Positions 52,322 through 61,160 of a stretch of DNA of 64,000 bases are shown here, piece by piece. A program made the translations under genes and the position numbers. Position 1 is the first letter of the stretch. The number at the start of each line of letters is the position of its first letter. The stretch is from Roseomonas sp. CECT 9278. Lineage in GTDB: Bacteria; Pseudomonadota; Alphaproteobacteria; Acetobacterales; Acetobacteraceae. The notes under the pieces were generated by a model that was not told the DNA's origin, ran no database searches, and was given only the letters and a program-made list of their open reading frames with translations. The stretch is from NCBI RefSeq assembly GCF_918698155.1, contig NZ_CAKKLX010000001.1, forward strand, positions 1 to 64,000. The letters are read 5' to 3'.

Positions 52322-52888
52322 ATGTCCGGCACCCCGCGCCTCAGCAACCAGGCCGCGGCCGCCGCCACCGCGCCGGTCGCCACCCCGGTCGTGCTGGTCG
52401 AGCTCGACTTCGCCACCGGTCCCTTTCGCGTCTGGACCGGGCTCGGGCCGCTCGACTGGGCCGGGAAGGTGTTCGAGGGCGCCGGCAGCATCGGCGCCAT
52501 TTCCGATGTCGAGGAGACGGTCGAACTGCGCGCGGTGCGGCTGACGCTCGCCCTGTCGCCCGTGCCGCAGGAGGTGGTGGATATCGCGCTGGCCGAGCGC
52601 AGCTATCGGCTGCGCCCGGTCACGCTGTGGGGCGCGCTGCTCGATGCGCAGGGCGCCTTCGTGGCGGACCCGTTTCCGCTCTGGGCCGGGCTGATGGACA
52701 CCATGGAGGTGACGGACGGCGCGGAGCCCTCCGTGGCGCTGGCCTGCGAGAGCCGGCTGGTGGACCTCGAGCGCGCCGAGGTGCGGCGGTACACGGATGC
52801 CGACCAGCAGGCCGAATACCCCGGCGATCGGTTCTTCGAGTTCGTGCCCGCGCTCCAGGAGGCGGAAATCCGGCTGCCGAACCAGTGA
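52322..52888 (+). CDS. Tail hub-associated protein (DUF2163-like N-terminal type)
   Basis: The 188-residue protein (VVLVELDFATGPFRVWTGLGPLDWAGKVFEGAGSIGAISDVEETVELRAVRLTLAL, ALACESRLVDLERAEVRRYTDADQQAEYPGD) resembles the small tail proteins found in gene-transfer-agent-like and alphaproteobacterial siphophage tails. It precedes an NlpC-like peptidase gene, as is usual in those tails. Confidence 0.75.
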   Translation: MSGTPRLSNQAAAAATAPVATPVVLVELDFATGPFRVWTGLGPLDWAGKVFEGAGSIGAISDVEETVELRAVRLTLALSPVPQEVVDIALAERSYRLRPVTLWGALLDAQGAFVADPFPLWAGLMDTMEVTDGAEPSVALACESRLVDLERAEVRRYTDADQQAEYPGDRFFEFVPALQEAEIRLPNQ

Positions 52889-53238
52889 GCCGGCTGCCGG
52901 ACTGGCCGGAGCGCCTGGCGGCGGCGGTCACGGCGGCGGAGCATCGGCCCTTCGACGCGGCGCGCTGGAACTGCGGGCGCTTCGCCATGGCGGCGGTGGT
53001 GGCCTGCACGGGCTACCGGGCCTCGTGGCAGCACCGACCCACCCTCGCCGAGATGGCCGACACCACGGGGTACCCGCGCGTGCCGGTACCCTTCGCCCGC
53101 GCCGGCGACGTCGTGCTGGCCGCCGATCCCGATCGCCTCGGCGTCGTGCTGGATGCCGGCCGCGTGGCCTTCGTCGGTCCCGCGGGGCTGGTGCGCCTCC
53201 CCATCACCGCCTGCACCATCGCCTGGAGGGTTGGCTGA
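52885..53238 (+). CDS. DUF6950/NlpC-P60-like tail peptidase
   Basis: The 117-residue protein starts at GTG 52885, overlapping the preceding stop. FDAARWNCGRFAMAAVVACTGY contains the cysteine expected at the start of the NlpC-type helix. VPFARAGDVVLAADPDRLGVVLDAGRVAFVGPAGLVRLP fits the beta core, but the usual catalytic histidine is not obvious. A peptidoglycan-processing or structural tail role is likely. Confidence 0.78.
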   Translation: MSRLPDWPERLAAAVTAAEHRPFDAARWNCGRFAMAAVVACTGYRASWQHRPTLAEMADTTGYPRVPVPFARAGDVVLAADPDRLGVVLDAGRVAFVGPAGLVRLPITACTIAWRVG

Positions 53239-55259
53239 TGCCCGTCGCCATTCCCTTCATCGCTGCCGCCGCAGGGGCCGCCGCCTCGGCCGTCATTGGT
53301 GGTGGCGTACTGGGCGCCGTGGCGGCCGCCGGCGCCGCCCTGGTGGTCTCGGCCGTGGGTGCCGCGGTCTTCCGCCCCAAGTCGCCCTCCGCCGCCCGCA
53401 GCGCCAACGTCACGCCAGGGACCGACACCGGCCCCGGCTCCGGCTTCGACCCGCGCACGCCCGGCGCCGGCCGCACCCAGTCCTTCCGCCAGCCCATCAC
53501 CGAGCACCAGATCGTCTTTGGCCGCTGCCGCACCTCGGGTCCCGTGGTGTTTCTGCATTCCGCCACGGACGATGAGGGCCGCGCCGACGGCTTCCTGCAC
53601 GTCGTCGTGGTGCTGGCCGCGCATCGCGTGCGCGCCATTGGCGAGGTCTTTCTCAACGGCACCGCCTCCACCGACGCGAAGTTCACCGGCCTGCTGCGCA
53701 TCGACCGTGCGCTCGGCGATCCCGGCCAGGCCGCGAACGCCAATCTCGTCGCCGACACCGGTGGCCAATGGACCGCGGCCCACCGTGGCCAGGGGCGGGC
53801 CTATCTCGCCGTGCGGCTCAAGCTCCGGCCCGAAGCCTTTCCCTCCGGCGCGCCCAGCCTCTCCGCCATCGTGGATGGGGCGGACACCATCCTCGACCCG
53901 CGCAGCGGCGCCACCGGCTGGTCCGACAACCCCGCGCTGTGCCTGGCCTGGTACCTGACCTCGTCCTTCGGGTGGCGCGCGGCCTGGGCGGATATCGACC
54001 TGCCGGCGCTGATGGCCGCGGCCAACATCTGCGACGAGATCATGGGCCGCCGCGATGGCACCGCCGAGCGCCGCTACACGGTCAACGGCGCCGTCACCCT
54101 CGGCGAGGGCAAGATCGCTATCACCAGAAAGCTGGTCGCCGCCATGGCGGGCGCCTTGGTGGTCTCGGGCGGGCGCTTCTACATCCATGCCGGCGCGCCG
54201 GCGCTGCCGGCGGCGACACTCACCTCCGATGATCTGCGCGGCGACGTCACCATCGTCGGCTCGCGCCCGAGGCGGGATCTCTTCAACGGGGTGCGCGCCG
54301 TCTATGTCGAGCCGGCCGCGGCCTGGCAGCCGACCGATGCGCCGCCGCTGCTGGCCAGCAACTACGTCACCGAGGATGGCGGCGAGGCGATCTACCGCGA
54401 CATGGAGTTCCCGCTCACCACCTCGGCGGCCACCGTCCAGCGCCTGATGAAAATCGAACTGGAGCGCAACCGGCGCCAGCGCGAGGTGGCGATGCAGGCC
54501 AACCTCTCGGCGCTGCGCCTGCGGCCCTGGGATGGGGTGACGGTGGCGTTGGAGCGCCTGACGCCCTTTCCGGCGCGGGTGACGGGCTGGGCGCTGGCGC
54601 CGGATGGCGGGGTGAACCTGCAACTGGCCGAGGAGGATCCCGCCGTCTGGGCCTGGAACCCGGCAGTCGACGAGCGGGCGACGGGGCAGAACCCGTCCGT
54701 GGTGCTGCCGAACCCTGGCGTCATCGCGGCGCCCGCCGCGATCGTGGTGGAGACGCCGCTGGGGGTGAGTTTCACCGCGATCGCCGTCTCCTGGTCGGCG
54801 GTGGGCTCGGCCTATCTGGCCGGCTACGAGATCGAGTTCCGCCCCATCTCCGTCGCGGTCTGGCAAGGCTATGCGGGCGGCTTCGGCGCCACCGCCGTCG
54901 CAATCCCCACCGCGGAGCCGACCGCCTTTCGCGTACGGGCGCAGGCGCGCAGCGGCGCCGTTTCGGGCTGGCGGGAGGCGCTGGTGCCGGCCGCCGCCTC
55001 CGGCCTGGCCGCAACCGGCATCGCCAGCGGCGTGCGGCTGTCGGGCGGCTTTCCCGCGGATGCGGTGCGGCTGCAGGTCTTCGAGGCCAGCAGTGCCAGC
55101 CTCGCCGCCGCCACCAAGCTGGCCCCCGAGCCGACCGTACTCCCCTGGGACCGCACCGGCCTGACCACCGGCCAGGTCCGCTGGTACTGGCTGCGCAGCG
55201 TCTCGGCCGAGGGCAACGTCTCGGCCTTCGCCGGCCCGGTCACCGCCACCGCCCTCTGA
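53238..55259 (+). CDS. Tail tip protein (gpJ-like)
   Basis: The 673-residue protein has an N-terminal hydrophobic stretch (IPFIAAAAGAAASAVIGGGVLGAVAAAGAALVVSAVG). The gpJ-like core follows (QPITEHQIVFGRCRTSGPVVFLHS, NPALCLAWYLTSSFGWRAAWADIDL). The C-terminal region has two fibronectin type III-like repeats (SAYLAGYEIEFRPISVAVWQGY; VRWYWLRSVSAEGNVSAF). It forms the tail tip that contacts the host. Confidence 0.87.
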   Translation: MPVAIPFIAAAAGAAASAVIGGGVLGAVAAAGAALVVSAVGAAVFRPKSPSAARSANVTPGTDTGPGSGFDPRTPGAGRTQSFRQPITEHQIVFGRCRTSGPVVFLHSATDDEGRADGFLHVVVVLAAHRVRAIGEVFLNGTASTDAKFTGLLRIDRALGDPGQAANANLVADTGGQWTAAHRGQGRAYLAVRLKLRPEAFPSGAPSLSAIVDGADTILDPRSGATGWSDNPALCLAWYLTSSFGWRAAWADIDLPALMAAANICDEIMGRRDGTAERRYTVNGAVTLGEGKIAITRKLVAAMAGALVVSGGRFYIHAGAPALPAATLTSDDLRGDVTIVGSRPRRDLFNGVRAVYVEPAAAWQPTDAPPLLASNYVTEDGGEAIYRDMEFPLTTSAATVQRLMKIELERNRRQREVAMQANLSALRLRPWDGVTVALERLTPFPARVTGWALAPDGGVNLQLAEEDPAVWAWNPAVDERATGQNPSVVLPNPGVIAAPAAIVVETPLGVSFTAIAVSWSAVGSAYLAGYEIEFRPISVAVWQGYAGGFGATAVAIPTAEPTAFRVRAQARSGAVSGWREALVPAAASGLAATGIASGVRLSGGFPADAVRLQVFEASSASLAAATKLAPEPTVLPWDRTGLTTGQVRWYWLRSVSAEGNVSAFAGPVTATAL

Positions 55260-55271
55260 TCGGAGAACGCC

Positions 55272-57104
55272 ATGCCGGCGCGCATCGACGACCTGCTGGT
55301 CCTCAACGCCAACCTCAACAAGAGCGACTTCGCAAAGTACCTGCGCGACCGCGAGGCGGTGCTGCCGACCGACTTCGGTGGGCTCGGCGATGGCGTGGCG
55401 AACGATCGCACGGCCATCCAGGCCTGCTTCGATCGTGCCGCGGCGGATGGGAAGTTTGCGGTCATCCCGCCCGGCACCTGGAACGTGGGCAGCGGCGTCA
55501 CACTCGGTGGTGGCGCACGCGGGCTGATCATGCGCGGCGTCATCCGCTACACCGGCGCTGCCAACGCCCCGGCCACCGTGCTGACGCTCGGCGATGGTGG
55601 CACCACGCGCAACGGCGAGAAGCTCTATGCCGGGCTGCAGGTGGTGCGGCAGACGCAGTCCGACTGGGCCTCCGAGGCCGATATCGGCATCCTGGTCCGC
55701 AACATCGATGCCTCGGTGGTCGAGCTGCGCCTCGTATCAGGCTTCACCATCGGCATGCGGACCCTCGGCGATGGCCGTGGCGTGGAGGACAGCACCTTCC
55801 ACCTGCTGCGCATCCTGAACAACCGCTACGGCCTCGACATCCGCGCCGAGACGGCGACGGCGTGGAACACCTCCATCCGATACTACGGCGGCCATTTCGC
55901 CCTCGCCACCGGCATCAACCCGACCATCGACCGCTACGGCATCCGCTTCTCACGCGGGGCTGGCGGTTACAACAACCACAACCGCCACGTCTTTGACGGG
56001 CCGAACTTCGAGCTGCGGCAGCTCGACCCGAACGTCGCCATCCCCTTCCTGAACGAGACGGACGGCACCGCCATCATCGGGCGCGCGCTGCGCATGGAAG
56101 CCTGCTCGCCGATCGTCGCACGGCACACCGGAAGCGCGACCGACTGCGAGTACGAGGTGGCCTGGGCCAATACCTATGCGGTGCGGATCGACTACACCGC
56201 GACCGCCGACCGCGCCGGCAATGCGGTGATCAACCGGCATCGCGCGCCGGCGTCGCGGCTGCTGCGGGTGCTGGAGGCGGTGCCAAACCTGCGCGCAGCC
56301 GCCTTCCGGCAGAGCGGGACCGAGATCGGCGTGGAGAAGCTGGCGACGCTGGCGACCTCGACCACCGCGGCGACCACGCTGGCGGGGCTATGCTTCAACG
56401 GGCTGGACGGAATCACCGCAACCGCGCGCGGGCTGCTGCTGGATGCCAACCGCGGCATGGCCTTCGTGGTGGACACCTCCTCGGCAAAGGAGTTCGCGCT
56501 GGCACATTGGCTGGTCGGCGGCGTCGATGGCGGGCGGCTCTTCGTGCGGGTGTTCGACGGCGCGGCGAATGTGCGGGAGAACATCGCAGGCGACGTGCTG
56601 GCCTCCGGCACGACCATGCAGTGGAATGCACCGGCGAAGGGCTGGAACGCTGGCGCGGTGATGGCCGATGCCTCGCTCAACCGGCGGCAGACGATCCACG
56701 TCGGCGCCGGCGTGGCGTTTGCGCAGGTCGGGATCGTGGGCTTCGACGGCCAGATCGAGCTTGAGGCGCTGCGGCTGTTCGGGCTGCCGGAGGCGGCGCC
56801 GGCGGTGCTCTATGCCTGCCCCTCGGTGCCGATCGGCACCCGCAGCCTGGCGCTGGAGACGACCTGGGACCTGCCGAGCCTCACGGCCGGCGCCACGGCG
56901 AACATCGATGTGACCGTGCCGGGTGCGCGGCGCGGCGACTTCGCCGATGCCTCGCTCGACACCAGCAGCATCGCCTTCGTGCTGGACTGCCATGTCTGGA
57001 GCAACAACAGCGTGCGCGTCACGGCGCGGAATGTGAGCGCGTCGACGGTGGACCTCGCCGCGGCGGCGCTGGCGGTTCAGGTGGTGAAGCGGCGGGTGCC
57101 GTAA
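55272..57104 (+). CDS. Tailspike with pectate-lyase-like beta-helix
   Basis: The 610-residue protein starts with the typical spike entry VLPTDFGGLGDGVANDRTAIQACFDRAAADGKFAVIPPGTWNVGSGVTLGGGARGLIM, then a parallel beta-helix. The C-terminal half is a jelly-roll-like part (VWSNNSVRVTARNVSASTVDLAAAALAVQVVKRRVP). It probably binds or degrades a surface polysaccharide, so it sets host range. A related 3' fragment lies at 60855-60932. Confidence 0.85.
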   Translation: MPARIDDLLVLNANLNKSDFAKYLRDREAVLPTDFGGLGDGVANDRTAIQACFDRAAADGKFAVIPPGTWNVGSGVTLGGGARGLIMRGVIRYTGAANAPATVLTLGDGGTTRNGEKLYAGLQVVRQTQSDWASEADIGILVRNIDASVVELRLVSGFTIGMRTLGDGRGVEDSTFHLLRILNNRYGLDIRAETATAWNTSIRYYGGHFALATGINPTIDRYGIRFSRGAGGYNNHNRHVFDGPNFELRQLDPNVAIPFLNETDGTAIIGRALRMEACSPIVARHTGSATDCEYEVAWANTYAVRIDYTATADRAGNAVINRHRAPASRLLRVLEAVPNLRAAAFRQSGTEIGVEKLATLATSTTAATTLAGLCFNGLDGITATARGLLLDANRGMAFVVDTSSAKEFALAHWLVGGVDGGRLFVRVFDGAANVRENIAGDVLASGTTMQWNAPAKGWNAGAVMADASLNRRQTIHVGAGVAFAQVGIVGFDGQIELEALRLFGLPEAAPAVLYACPSVPIGTRSLALETTWDLPSLTAGATANIDVTVPGARRGDFADASLDTSSIAFVLDCHVWSNNSVRVTARNVSASTVDLAAAALAVQVVKRRVP

Positions 57105-57130
57105 ACTCATCGGCCCGTTACAGGCGGATA

Positions 57131-57165
57131 GGCGTGCCCAGCCGCTCCACCATGCTGGGCACGCC
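57131..57165. terminator. Candidate terminator of the phage late operon
   Basis: A perfect 12-bp inverted repeat (GGCGTGCCCAGC at 57131-57142, GCTGGGCACGCC at 57154-57165) with an 11-nt loop begins 26 bases after the tailspike stop. A T-run is missing, so it is a hairpin of terminator type without the usual tail. Confidence 0.5.
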
Positions 57166-57473
57166 CCATCCCTCTCGGCCTGCCCTATGATGGCCGGCCT
57201 GGTGGGCACCAGCGGGTTCGCCGCCATTCCCACCACAGCCATCGATCTGCCCCTCGTGCAGCGTCTCCAGCGGTCCCCGCGCTTTCGGGTCCGGGTCCCC
57301 ATCGGCGCTGAGCATAGGCCAGGTACGCCACGTTGGTCACGCTCAGCGATGCGTAGCGAATAGCGAACCACGCGGCGCCAGGTCCGGCTCGTAAGGATGG
57401 AGCCAGAGGACCACCGATCCGCACGTCGATGGCGGCTGCGGTATGCGACGCCCCCGCATCTCCTGACTCGGCG
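57166..57473. other. Gap at the right prophage edge, no gene
   Basis: Between the hairpin and the haloacid dehalogenase gene no coding frame is convincing. The right attachment site should lie here if the tailspike is the last phage gene, but I see no clear repeat of the tRNA 3' end or of the left edge. Confidence 0.45.
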
Positions 57474-58157
57474 CTATCCCTGCGTCGCAAGCAATGCCGG
57501 CAGCTCGGCAAGGCTATGGACTTCGTGGTCCGGTTTCCCGGGCAGCCGTTCGCGCCGCTGGCTGTAGCGGTTGCACCACACGACGCGCATGCCGAAGGCA
57601 GAAGCGGCATGCGCATCCCAGGCATTGGAGGATTGAAAGGCAATCGCCTCCGCCGGCACACCGAGCCGGTCGACCGCGCGTTGATAGACGCGAGGGTCCG
57701 GCTTGAAGTTGCCGACCTCATCCACCGAGATCACCGCATCGAAGGCCCCTGCGAGCCCGGCGCCCTCCACCGCGCTCGCCAGCATATCCGGCGAGCCATT
57801 CGACAGGATGGCGGTGGCAAAACCCGCCTCGCGCAGCGCCCGGAGCACGCCGGGCACTTCGGGGAAGGGGCCGAGCGTGCGGTACAGGTTCATCAGACGC
57901 TCGCGAAGCGGCCCGTCCGCCGGCAGGCCGAGTGTCTCCAGCGCGAAGTCCAGGGCGTCGCCCGTGACCTGCCAGAACGGCACGTAGCGGCCCTGCAGCC
58001 CGCGCAGCCAGGAGTATTGCAGCTGCTTGTCCCGCCACAGCGCCGTCAGCGGACCGGCCTTGTCACCCAGCACGTCGGCGCAGCCGGCTGCCGCCGAGGC
58101 AAAGTCGAACAGCGTGCCATAGGCATCGAAGACGCAGGCGCGGATGCCGGTCAGCAT
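57474..58157 (-). CDS. Haloacid dehalogenase type II (HAD superfamily)
   Basis: The 227-residue protein has the HAD nucleophile motif VFDAYGTLFDFAS (Asp near residue 10), motif II AILSNGSPDML and FKPDPRVYQRAVDRLG. FQSSNAWDAHAASAFG is the L-2-haloacid dehalogenase signature. It should hydrolyse 2-haloacids, or a related substrate, to 2-hydroxyacids. It is the last gene of the minus-strand TetR-GST operon, eight bases after the peroxiredoxin-like gene. Confidence 0.9.
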   Translation of the reverse strand: MLTGIRACVFDAYGTLFDFASAAAGCADVLGDKAGPLTALWRDKQLQYSWLRGLQGRYVPFWQVTGDALDFALETLGLPADGPLRERLMNLYRTLGPFPEVPGVLRALREAGFATAILSNGSPDMLASAVEGAGLAGAFDAVISVDEVGNFKPDPRVYQRAVDRLGVPAEAIAFQSSNAWDAHAASAFGMRVVWCNRYSQRRERLPGKPDHEVHSLAELPALLATQG

Positions 58158-58164
58158 GGCGCGA

Positions 58165-58686
58165 TCAGACCAGCGTGCCGCGGATCGGATAGTTCATCTC
58201 CTGGATGCGCTTTGCGCCGCGGGCGATGCCGGCGAGGTCGGGACGCGCGAAGGGTGCGTTGGAGATGTCGATCAGCTGCACCTGTCCGGCGGGGTTGATC
58301 AGAAACAGGCCAGGCTCCGAGAACGGCCGATCGGTTTCCTGCGGCGAACGCGGGTTCGAAACGTAGAGACCCAGTGACTGCATCTGCGCCACCGTGAGGC
58401 CGTAGCCGAGCGGGAAGCGCCAGCCGAACTCGGCATGGTCGGCCTGCGCCTTTTCCTCAGGGTCCGCCGAGATCGCGAGCACCGAGACCCCGGCCGCCTC
58501 GAACTCCTCGGTCAGCTTATCGAGTGTGCCGAGATAGGGCTTGCACAGCGGGCAGTGCTTGCCGCGGTAGACGACCAGCAGGCGCCAGCCTTCCATCGAC
58601 GCGGGAGCAATCTCCCCGCCGCCGAGGCGCGGAACGGTGATCGCGGGAAAGGTGGCGCCGGCAGCCAGTTTCGTGGCGTGGGTCAT
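58165..58686 (-). CDS. Peroxiredoxin-like (AhpC/TSA) protein
   Basis: The 173-residue thioredoxin-fold protein has the active site YRGKHCPLCKPYLGTLDKL with a CxxC, and FGWRFPLGYGLTVAQMQSLGLYVS. It likely reduces peroxides or disulfides. The start at 58686 (MTHATKLAAGATFPA) is selected because the thioredoxin fold begins directly after it. It is in the operon with two GST genes, suggesting joint oxidative or xenobiotic detoxification. Confidence 0.85.
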   Translation of the reverse strand: MTHATKLAAGATFPAITVPRLGGGEIAPASMEGWRLLVVYRGKHCPLCKPYLGTLDKLTEEFEAAGVSVLAISADPEEKAQADHAEFGWRFPLGYGLTVAQMQSLGLYVSNPRSPQETDRPFSEPGLFLINPAGQVQLIDISNAPFARPDLAGIARGAKRIQEMNYPIRGTLV

Positions 58687-58714
58687 GATGCGATGTCCTT
58701 GATGGCGGCGAGGT

Positions 58715-59416
58715 TCAGGCAGCTGCGTAGTTGGACGGGAACATCGCCCGCTTCGACTGCTCGTCGGAATCCTTCTTGAACGCATGGTCCTTGCCGACGG
58801 CGCGCGCGCGCGCCACCGCAGGCCGTGCATCAATGCCCTGGAACCAGCGCTTGATGTTCGGGAACGCCGCAAGCGGATCGGCCTCGCCCTTCATCACGCG
58901 GGATGCGCGGTCGATCCAGCCCCAGGCCGACATGTCGGCGATGGTGTAGCCGTCGCCCACGACGAATTCGCGCCCGGTGAGGTGGTCTTCCAGCACCTGG
59001 TAATGCCGCTCGGCCTCGCGCCGGTAGCGGTTGCGCGCATAGTCGAGCCCCTCGGGCGCGGCCCATTGGAAATGCACGGCCTGGCCGGAGAATGGACCAA
59101 GACCTGAGGCGATGAAGAACAGCCAGGAGAGCAATTCCGGCCGGTCCGCGGGCGTGCCCAGGAACTGCCCGGTCTTGTCGCCGAGGTAGAGCAGGATGGC
59201 GCTGCTGTCGAAGACACGCGCCTCGGCGCCGCCCGGGCCCTCGGTATCGACGATCGCGGGCACCTTGCCGTTGGGGTTGATGGCCCGGAACGCCGGCGCG
59301 TGCTGCTCGCCCTTCATCGTGTCCACCGGCAAGGCCTCATAGGCGAGGCCGGCTTCTTCCAGGAACAGCGCGACCTTCGCGGGGTTCGGCGTCGGGTGGA
59401 AATAGAAACGGATCAT
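58715..59416 (-). CDS. Glutathione S-transferase-like protein
   Basis: The 233-residue protein has the N-terminal thioredoxin fold (MIRFYFHPTPNPAKVALFLEEAGLAYEALPVDTMKGEQH, INPNGKVPAIVDTEG, VFDSSAILLYLGDKTG). The C-terminal helical domain shows the N-capping box (DGYTIADMSAWGWIDRA). This is the bacterial GstB/YghU-type arrangement. Substrate is unknown. It is the second GST of the TetR operon. Confidence 0.9.
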   Translation of the reverse strand: MIRFYFHPTPNPAKVALFLEEAGLAYEALPVDTMKGEQHAPAFRAINPNGKVPAIVDTEGPGGAEARVFDSSAILLYLGDKTGQFLGTPADRPELLSWLFFIASGLGPFSGQAVHFQWAAPEGLDYARNRYRREAERHYQVLEDHLTGREFVVGDGYTIADMSAWGWIDRASRVMKGEADPLAAFPNIKRWFQGIDARPAVARARAVGKDHAFKKDSDEQSKRAMFPSNYAAA

Positions 59417-59432
59417 GGGTGCGTCTCCTGTG

Positions 59433-60143
59433 TCAGCTCTTGGCTATGGTTGCGGCGGTCTGGCCAAACAGCAGTGCGGCCGAGGCAGCGCTGACCGTGG
59501 GTGCGGTGTTCACCTCGGCCGCGCGGGCATAGGCGCGCTCGGTCGCGGGCCGCGCCTTGATGGCGGCGAACCAGCGCGCGAGGTGTGGGAAGTCGTCGAG
59601 GTTCTGGCCCTGGCGCGCATGCGGCACGATCCAGGGGTAGCTCGCCATGTCGGCGATGGAGTAGTCGGCGCCGGCCATGAATTCACGATCGGCCAGCCGC
59701 TTGTTCAGCACGCCATAGAGCCGCCCGGTCTCGTTGACATAGCGGTTGATCGCGTAGGGGATTTTCTCCGGCGCGTACTGGCTGAAATGGTGGTTCTGGC
59801 CGGCCATCGGGCCGAGTCCGCCCATCTGCCAGAACAGCCATTGCAGCACCTCGGCGCGGCCGCGGATGTTGCTGGCGGGCGGCACGAAGCGGCCGATCTT
59901 GTCGGCGAGATAGAGCAGGATGGCGCCGCTTTCGAACAATGACACCGGCGCGCCACCATCGGCAGGCGCGTGGTCGACGATGGCGGGGATACGGTTGTTC
60001 GGCGCGATCGCCAGGAACTCCGGCTTGAACTGGTCGCCGGCGGAAATGTTCACCGGAATGATGCGGTAGGGCAGGCCCGCCTCCTCCAGGAACATGGTCA
60101 CCTTGTGGCCGTTCGGCGTGGTCCAGTAGTGCAGGTCGATCAT
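59433..60143 (-). CDS. Glutathione S-transferase-like protein
   Basis: The 236-residue protein (MIDLHYWTTPNGHKVTMFLEEAGLPYRIIPVNISAGDQ, FLAIAPNNRIPAIVDH, SLFESGAILLYLADKIGRF; C-terminal DYSIADMASYPWIVPH) is a GST similar to YfcG/YghU-type disulfide reductases. ATG 60143 overlaps the TetR stop (ATGA), so it is coupled to its putative regulator. Confidence 0.9.
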   Translation of the reverse strand: MIDLHYWTTPNGHKVTMFLEEAGLPYRIIPVNISAGDQFKPEFLAIAPNNRIPAIVDHAPADGGAPVSLFESGAILLYLADKIGRFVPPASNIRGRAEVLQWLFWQMGGLGPMAGQNHHFSQYAPEKIPYAINRYVNETGRLYGVLNKRLADREFMAGADYSIADMASYPWIVPHARQGQNLDDFPHLARWFAAIKARPATERAYARAAEVNTAPTVSAASAALLFGQTAATIAKS

Positions 60144-60739
60144 GTCGATTGCTCCGCGAATGGGGGATCGAGCAGCGCCAGAACCTGGCGTGCGGCGCCG
60201 CGCAGCAGGACAGGCTCCGGCTTGCTGCGCGCCAGCACGCGCAAGCCCATTACGGTGGTCAGCAGCAGCCGTGCGAGGTCGCGCGCGGGCGGCGCCGCGG
60301 CGATGCTCCCATCGCGCTGCCCCGCAAGGACACAACGGTGAAAGAACGCCTCCAACTCACCAAGCCGCGCGGCGATGACGGTACCGATCTCCGCATCATG
60401 CGGCGCCACTTCCAAAGCCGAATTGACCAGCAGGCAGCCGCGCGGATCGGCCAGGGAACGCGCCACGATCTCGTTCATGAAAGTCTCGATGGCCACGCGC
60501 GGTGTCTGCCTTGCTTCCAGGCGCGCGATCCGTTCCCGCATGTTGCGGTCGAGGTAACGGTCGAGGCAGAGCGCGAACAGGGCGTGCTTGCTGCCAAACG
60601 CGTTGTAGAGGCTCGCCGGCACAAGCCCCATCGCCGCACCGAGGTCGCGCACCGAGGTCGCGGCGTAGCCCTGCCGCCAAAAGCGGTCTGTGGCGGCGTC
60701 GAGGACTGCGTCGTCGTCGAACTCACGGGCACGTGCCAT
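60140..60739 (-). CDS. TetR/AcrR family transcriptional regulator
   Basis: The 199-residue protein has an N-terminal TetR helix-turn-helix (FDDDAVLDAATDRFWRQGYAATSVRDLGAAMGLVPASLYNAFGSKHALFALCLDRYL). The C-terminal domain shows the cysteine-containing ADPRGCLLVNSALE typical of the LmrA/YxaF-like group. As first gene of the GST operon it likely represses its own operon by binding at 60758-60779 and is released by an electrophile. Confidence 0.9.
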   Translation of the reverse strand: MARAREFDDDAVLDAATDRFWRQGYAATSVRDLGAAMGLVPASLYNAFGSKHALFALCLDRYLDRNMRERIARLEARQTPRVAIETFMNEIVARSLADPRGCLLVNSALEVAPHDAEIGTVIAARLGELEAFFHRCVLAGQRDGSIAAAPPARDLARLLLTTVMGLRVLARSKPEPVLLRGAARQVLALLDPPFAEQST

Positions 60740-60757
60740 CAGGAAGCGGCACTCCTA

Positions 60758-60779
60758 TTCTAGAGCGGACGTTTTAGAA
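60758..60779. promoter_or_regulatory. Inverted repeat operator candidate for the TetR regulator
   Basis: TTCTA (60758-60762) and TAGAA (60775-60779) flank a 12-bp core just 19 bp upstream of the TetR start codon. The spacing and AT-rich arms in GC-rich surroundings fit a TetR operator overlapping the promoter. Confidence 0.55.
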
Positions 60780-60854
60780 CGCCTGCGAACGTCGGCAAGT
60801 CCCGAAATTTCAACGCCGCCCCGTAACCTTCTATCGAGGCTTAGCGAACTCATC

Positions 60855-60932
60855 GTGCGGGTGCGCGCCGGGGCGATATCGCGGACGCCTCGCTCGATAC
60901 CATCAGCATCGCCTTCGTGCTCGACTGCCATG
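60855..60932 (+). pseudogene. Relic of a phage tailspike 3' end
   Basis: These 78 bp align almost gaplessly with 56916-56994 in the intact tailspike gene. In frame both read ...RRGD(F/I)ADASLDT(S/I)SIAFVLDCH. The match stops abruptly at the CATG shared with the next remnant. No further phage sequence is seen on either side. Confidence 0.8.
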
Positions 60933-61075
60933 ACCCCGCAGGCGCGGCTGGTGGCGCCGAAGGTGCGCGCCTTCCTGGACCTCGCCGCGCCGCGGCTGCG
61001 CGCCCGCCTCGCCACCGACCTTGCCGTTCGCCTCGCCACCGACCTTGCCGTTCATCTGGCGACCACGCCGGCCTG
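60929..61075 (+). pseudogene. Possible remnant of a LysR-type regulator C-terminus
   Basis: The 48-residue frame MTPQARLVAPKVRAFLDLAAPRLRARLA and further resembles the usual end of LysR-family regulators (L-P-x-K-V-R-A-F-x-D-F-L...RL). The helix-turn-helix and effector domains are gone, and the end is lengthened by a 24-bp tandem duplication. Its 5' side abuts the tailspike relic. The call is tentative. Confidence 0.4.
61005..61052. repeat. 24-bp perfect tandem duplication
   Basis: Positions 61005-61028 and 61029-61052 are identical and encode RLATDLAV twice within the LysR-like remnant. It is a recent slippage product in decaying sequence. Confidence 0.85.
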
Positions 61076-61160
61076 ATCATTGTCGCGGGCGGAAGGGAGT
61101 GTTCCCGACGCCGTACATTCCGCAGGCGCCGCCGCGGCGCGACCCTTTGGCCGACAATGC

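Noticed and set aside
53013-54866. 617-codon minus-strand frame over the tail tip gene
   Set aside because: Antisense shadow of a gpJ-like gene.
61005-61052. Tandem repeat as a phase-variation switch
   Set aside because: Two 24-bp units keep the frame whatever the copy number and lie in a gene remnant, so no switch is expected.
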